Positions 62,231-64,000 of a stretch of DNA of 64,000 nucleotides are shown piece by piece. Within the stretch, counting starts at the first letter, position 1; every line of letters starts with the position of its first letter. The notes under the pieces are model-generated. The model saw only the letters and a program-made list of their open reading frames with translations. It did no database searches and was not told the origin of the DNA. The DNA is from Streptomyces sp. FIT100 (GTDB lineage: Bacteria > Actinomycetota > Actinomycetes > Streptomycetales > Streptomycetaceae): NCBI RefSeq assembly GCF_024584805.1, contig NZ_CP075715.1, positions 3,282,026 to 3,346,025 of the forward strand, given 5' to 3'. The position numbers and the translations under genes are program-made.

Positions 62231-62614
62231 ATGGTTTCGGTAGTGCAGAACGTGGCGATCGACTGTGCGGATGCCTACGAGCTGGCCCGGTTCTGGAGCG
62301 GGGTGACCGGTCGGCCGCTGCATCCGGAGGACAAACCCGGCGATCCGGAGACCCAGGTGCTGCTGGCGGAGGGCCCGGTGCTGCACTTCAACCAGGTGCC
62401 CGAGCCCAAGAAGATCAAGAACCGGATCCATCTCTGTCTGCGGCCTGAGACGTCGCGTGAGCAGGAGGTGGAACGGCTGCTGGGCCTCGGTGCCACCTTT
62501 GTCACCGATCACCGGAACCCCGACGGCTCCGGCTGGGCAGTCCTCGCCGACCCCGAAGGCAACGAATTCTGCGTCCTTCGCAGCGAGTCCGACCGGGCCG
62601 CGATGAACTCCTGA
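62231..62614 (+). CDS. VOC-family (glyoxalase-like) protein
   Basis: 127 residues. NVAIDCADAYELARFWSGVT, then KNRIHLCLRPE and WAVLADPEGNEFCVL, the two halves of Streptomyces glyoxalase-like proteins of unknown substrate. Confidence 0.88.
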   Translation: MVSVVQNVAIDCADAYELARFWSGVTGRPLHPEDKPGDPETQVLLAEGPVLHFNQVPEPKKIKNRIHLCLRPETSREQEVERLLGLGATFVTDHRNPDGSGWAVLADPEGNEFCVLRSESDRAAMNS

Positions 62615-62745
62615 CGCACAGGGGCACGCGATCGCTGCGACAGCTGTCCGTGGTTGCTGCCGTCACTACTGCCGTCAGCAGCGACGACCTCCGGTGAATT
62701 CCGGGAATGGGGAGATTCTTCGGTCGTCAGCTGTCGGGAGGCTAC

Positions 62746-63060
62746 TCAGGCCGCTTGGTGATGTGGGGTGAGTTCGATGGTCAGGTCGGCATCCAGGGCG
62801 CGTGCCAGGCGTCGCAGGAGGGGGATGGTGGGTACAGTGCCGCCGCCTTCGATCCGGGAGATCTGGGGCTGCTTCATCCCGCAGCGTTCGGCGAGTTCGG
62901 TCTGGGACAGACCCAGGGCGGTGCGCCGGTCGTAGACCAGCTGGCCGAGATCGTGGGCCAGTTCGGCCTCCTCGTACAGGCGGTCGTACTCAGCGTTGTC
63001 CTCGACCGCTTCGCCGAGGAGCTTGCGGTGGTGGCGGGTCTTCCACTCGGCATGGTTCAT
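62746..63060 (-). CDS. HigA-like XRE antitoxin
   Basis: 104 residues, HTH: LGLSQTELAERCGMKQPQIS then RIEGGGTVPTIPLLRRLARA. The start overlaps the toxin stop (ATGA), the toxin-first order of HigBA. Confidence 0.88.
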   Translation of the reverse strand: MNHAEWKTRHHRKLLGEAVEDNAEYDRLYEEAELAHDLGQLVYDRRTALGLSQTELAERCGMKQPQISRIEGGGTVPTIPLLRRLARALDADLTIELTPHHQAA

Positions 63061-63443
63061 CGCAGTTCCTCCTTGATCGGGCGGCTGTAGATGTCATGTT
63101 CGGTGGCCGGCGCATGACTGGCCTCGCATGAGACCTGGACTGCGCGGGCTCGATCCACCTCTGCCATCTCGCGCATCTTCGTCTTACGGAAGACGGTCAG
63201 CAGGACGACACGTCGGTCGGGGGCAAGCCAGTAGGTGATGCGCTGAGCGTTGCTGCCGAGGTCGAAACGCAACTCACGGAGCTTGCCTCCGAGGTGGCGG
63301 CTGTAGGGCTCGCCCAGGGTGGTCGCGTTCTCGGCGAGGCGGTCGACCTTCTGTTCGGCTATCACGTAGTGGTGGGCGGGTAGGTTCTCCAGCCAGAGGC
63401 GGACCTCGGGCTCGATCTCGATGGTGTACCGCTCACCGGCCAT
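63057..63443 (-). CDS. HigB/RelE-like toxin
   Basis: 128 residues. EVRLWLENLPAHHYVIAEQK, then YSRHLGGKLRELRFDLGSNA and RITYWLAPDRRVVLLTVFRK, the phage-derived Gp49/HigB-type RelE fold with basic active-site residues. Its promoter lies on top of the phosphatase gene start at 63451. Confidence 0.88.
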   Translation of the reverse strand: MAGERYTIEIEPEVRLWLENLPAHHYVIAEQKVDRLAENATTLGEPYSRHLGGKLRELRFDLGSNAQRITYWLAPDRRVVLLTVFRKTKMREMAEVDRARAVQVSCEASHAPATEHDIYSRPIKEELR

Positions 63444-63450
63444 GGCTTCG

Positions 63451-64000
63451 ATGCTATATAGCTCAGATGATATGCGCCAGTGGGGGCTGCCGGCCTGGCC
63501 GGCCGGAACCGTCGTGGACCTGCGCTCCACCGTCGAGTGCGTCGAGGCGGAGCACCCGCTCGCCTCGCACGGGGCCACCGTGCACCGGCTCCCGCTGATG
63601 GCGGACGAGGACATCACGGGCGCCGGACACATCACGCAGTACCGGGACGGGCTCGCGGGCCTGTACCGCTCGATGGTCACCGACGCGGGCGCCCGCTTCG
63701 CCGACCTCCTGCGGGCGGCGGCGGACGGGGACGGGCCGGTGCTGGTCCACTGTGCGGCGGGAAAGGACCGCACGGGCGTCTCGGTGGCGATGCTGCTGAG
63801 CCTCGCCGGGGTGGACCGGGCCGCGGTCGTCGCGGACTATGTGCGCACCGAGGCCGACCTGCCGGCGGTCATGGAGCGTCTGCGCGGCCACAGCCCCGCC
63901 TACGCCGTCCCGGAGGGCCTGGAGGAGTTCATGGGCTCCCCGGCCCACGCCATCGAGGCGGTCCTCGACCTGTGGGACGCGCACCCCGGCGGTGTGCGCG
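63451..64000 (+). pseudogene. Tyrosine phosphatase gene, 5'-truncated, runs off the window
   Basis: From ATG 63451 the frame reads LYSSDDMRQWGLPAWPAG then TVVDLRSTVECVEAEHPL, the P-loop HCAAGKDRTG near residue 100, and continues to the edge. Intact relatives begin about 25-30 residues earlier with a NFRDLGG segment (compare VNFRDAGGY in the gene at 46435). That part is missing: the DNA upstream belongs to HigBA. The catalytic P-loop is intact, so a shortened product is possible from ATG 63451 or 63472, but neither has a ribosome site. Confidence 0.75.
63453..63462. promoter_or_regulatory. 10-bp palindrome in the HigBA promoter
   Basis: GCTATATAGC in an AT-rich patch, 9 bp upstream of the toxin ATG; candidate operator or -10 region. 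Confidence 0.5.

Overview
The window is high-GC actinobacterial DNA, almost certainly a Streptomyces chromosome. Signs are strong third-position GC bias, many GTG starts, a fused FbiC (F420 pathway), helix-turn-helix/DUF397 pairs, a whiJ-like regulatory locus and rare in-frame TTA codons. All calls come from reading the sequence; none rests on a database search.

Region A (1-15.6 kb, mostly minus strand) looks like the tailoring, export and methyl-supply part of an aromatic-polyketide-type cluster that continues left of position 1. It holds three flavin monooxygenases (one cut by the window edge), an O-methyltransferase, a doubled SnoaL-like protein, a berberine-bridge-type flavoenzyme, an SDR, a quinone-oxidoreductase-like enzyme, a DHA2 exporter and a MarR regulator with a clear operator. 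No ketosynthase is in view. Its right end is a tightly coupled operon: degenerate methyltransferase-like protein, internally deleted MetK, PfkB kinase (adenosine-kinase-like), a 39-residue peptide, a 77-residue peptide, a lipocalin-like protein, BBE oxidoreductase and SDR, each joined to the next by short overlaps or tiny gaps, apart from a 65-bp gap after the first.

Region B (15.9-19.05 kb) is a decayed integrative element in the 3' end of a tRNA-Arg(CCU) gene. A 40-bp direct repeat with one mismatch bounds it. Inside are the last residues of an integrase, a GIY-YIG/DUF4041 gene fragment, an IS5-type transposase fragment and one intact ATPase gene. A third, degraded copy of the repeat core lies at 31.74 kb.

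Region C (21-31.7 kb) is a second metabolic cluster: a radical-SAM aminomutase of the KamA family, a metallo-beta-lactamase-fold hydrolase, a large FAD/NAD-binding protein, two cupins, a VOC protein, two MFS exporters, a truncated paralogue of the FAD/NAD protein, and LysR and TetR regulators. I do not recognise the product, and this is the best candidate for an undescribed pathway. Fragments of other genes sit at its right edge (31.8-32.4 kb).

Region D (32.6-51 kb) looks like ordinary chromosome: a secreted beta-helix protein, membrane proteins, a D-Ala-D-Ala carboxypeptidase with a huge acidic N-terminus, a GOLPH3-like protein, a helix-turn-helix/DUF397 pair, an SDR with a clear TetR-type operator, a sodium:solute symporter, an ADP-ribosylglycohydrolase homologue that has lost its metal ligands, a secreted tyrosine phosphatase and FbiC.

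Region E (51-64 kb) is rich in conflict genes. It has a WXG/type VII-style polymorphic toxin with two DUF4279 immunity candidates, a VapBC pair, a RelE-like toxin/antitoxin pair with a 22-bp palindromic operator, a decayed tandem duplication of that locus, a whiJ-like ATPase/regulator/DUF397 cluster, a frameshifted HTH gene, an Uma2-type protein, and a HigBA-like pair whose promoter sits on the truncated 5' end of a tyrosine phosphatase gene that runs off the window.
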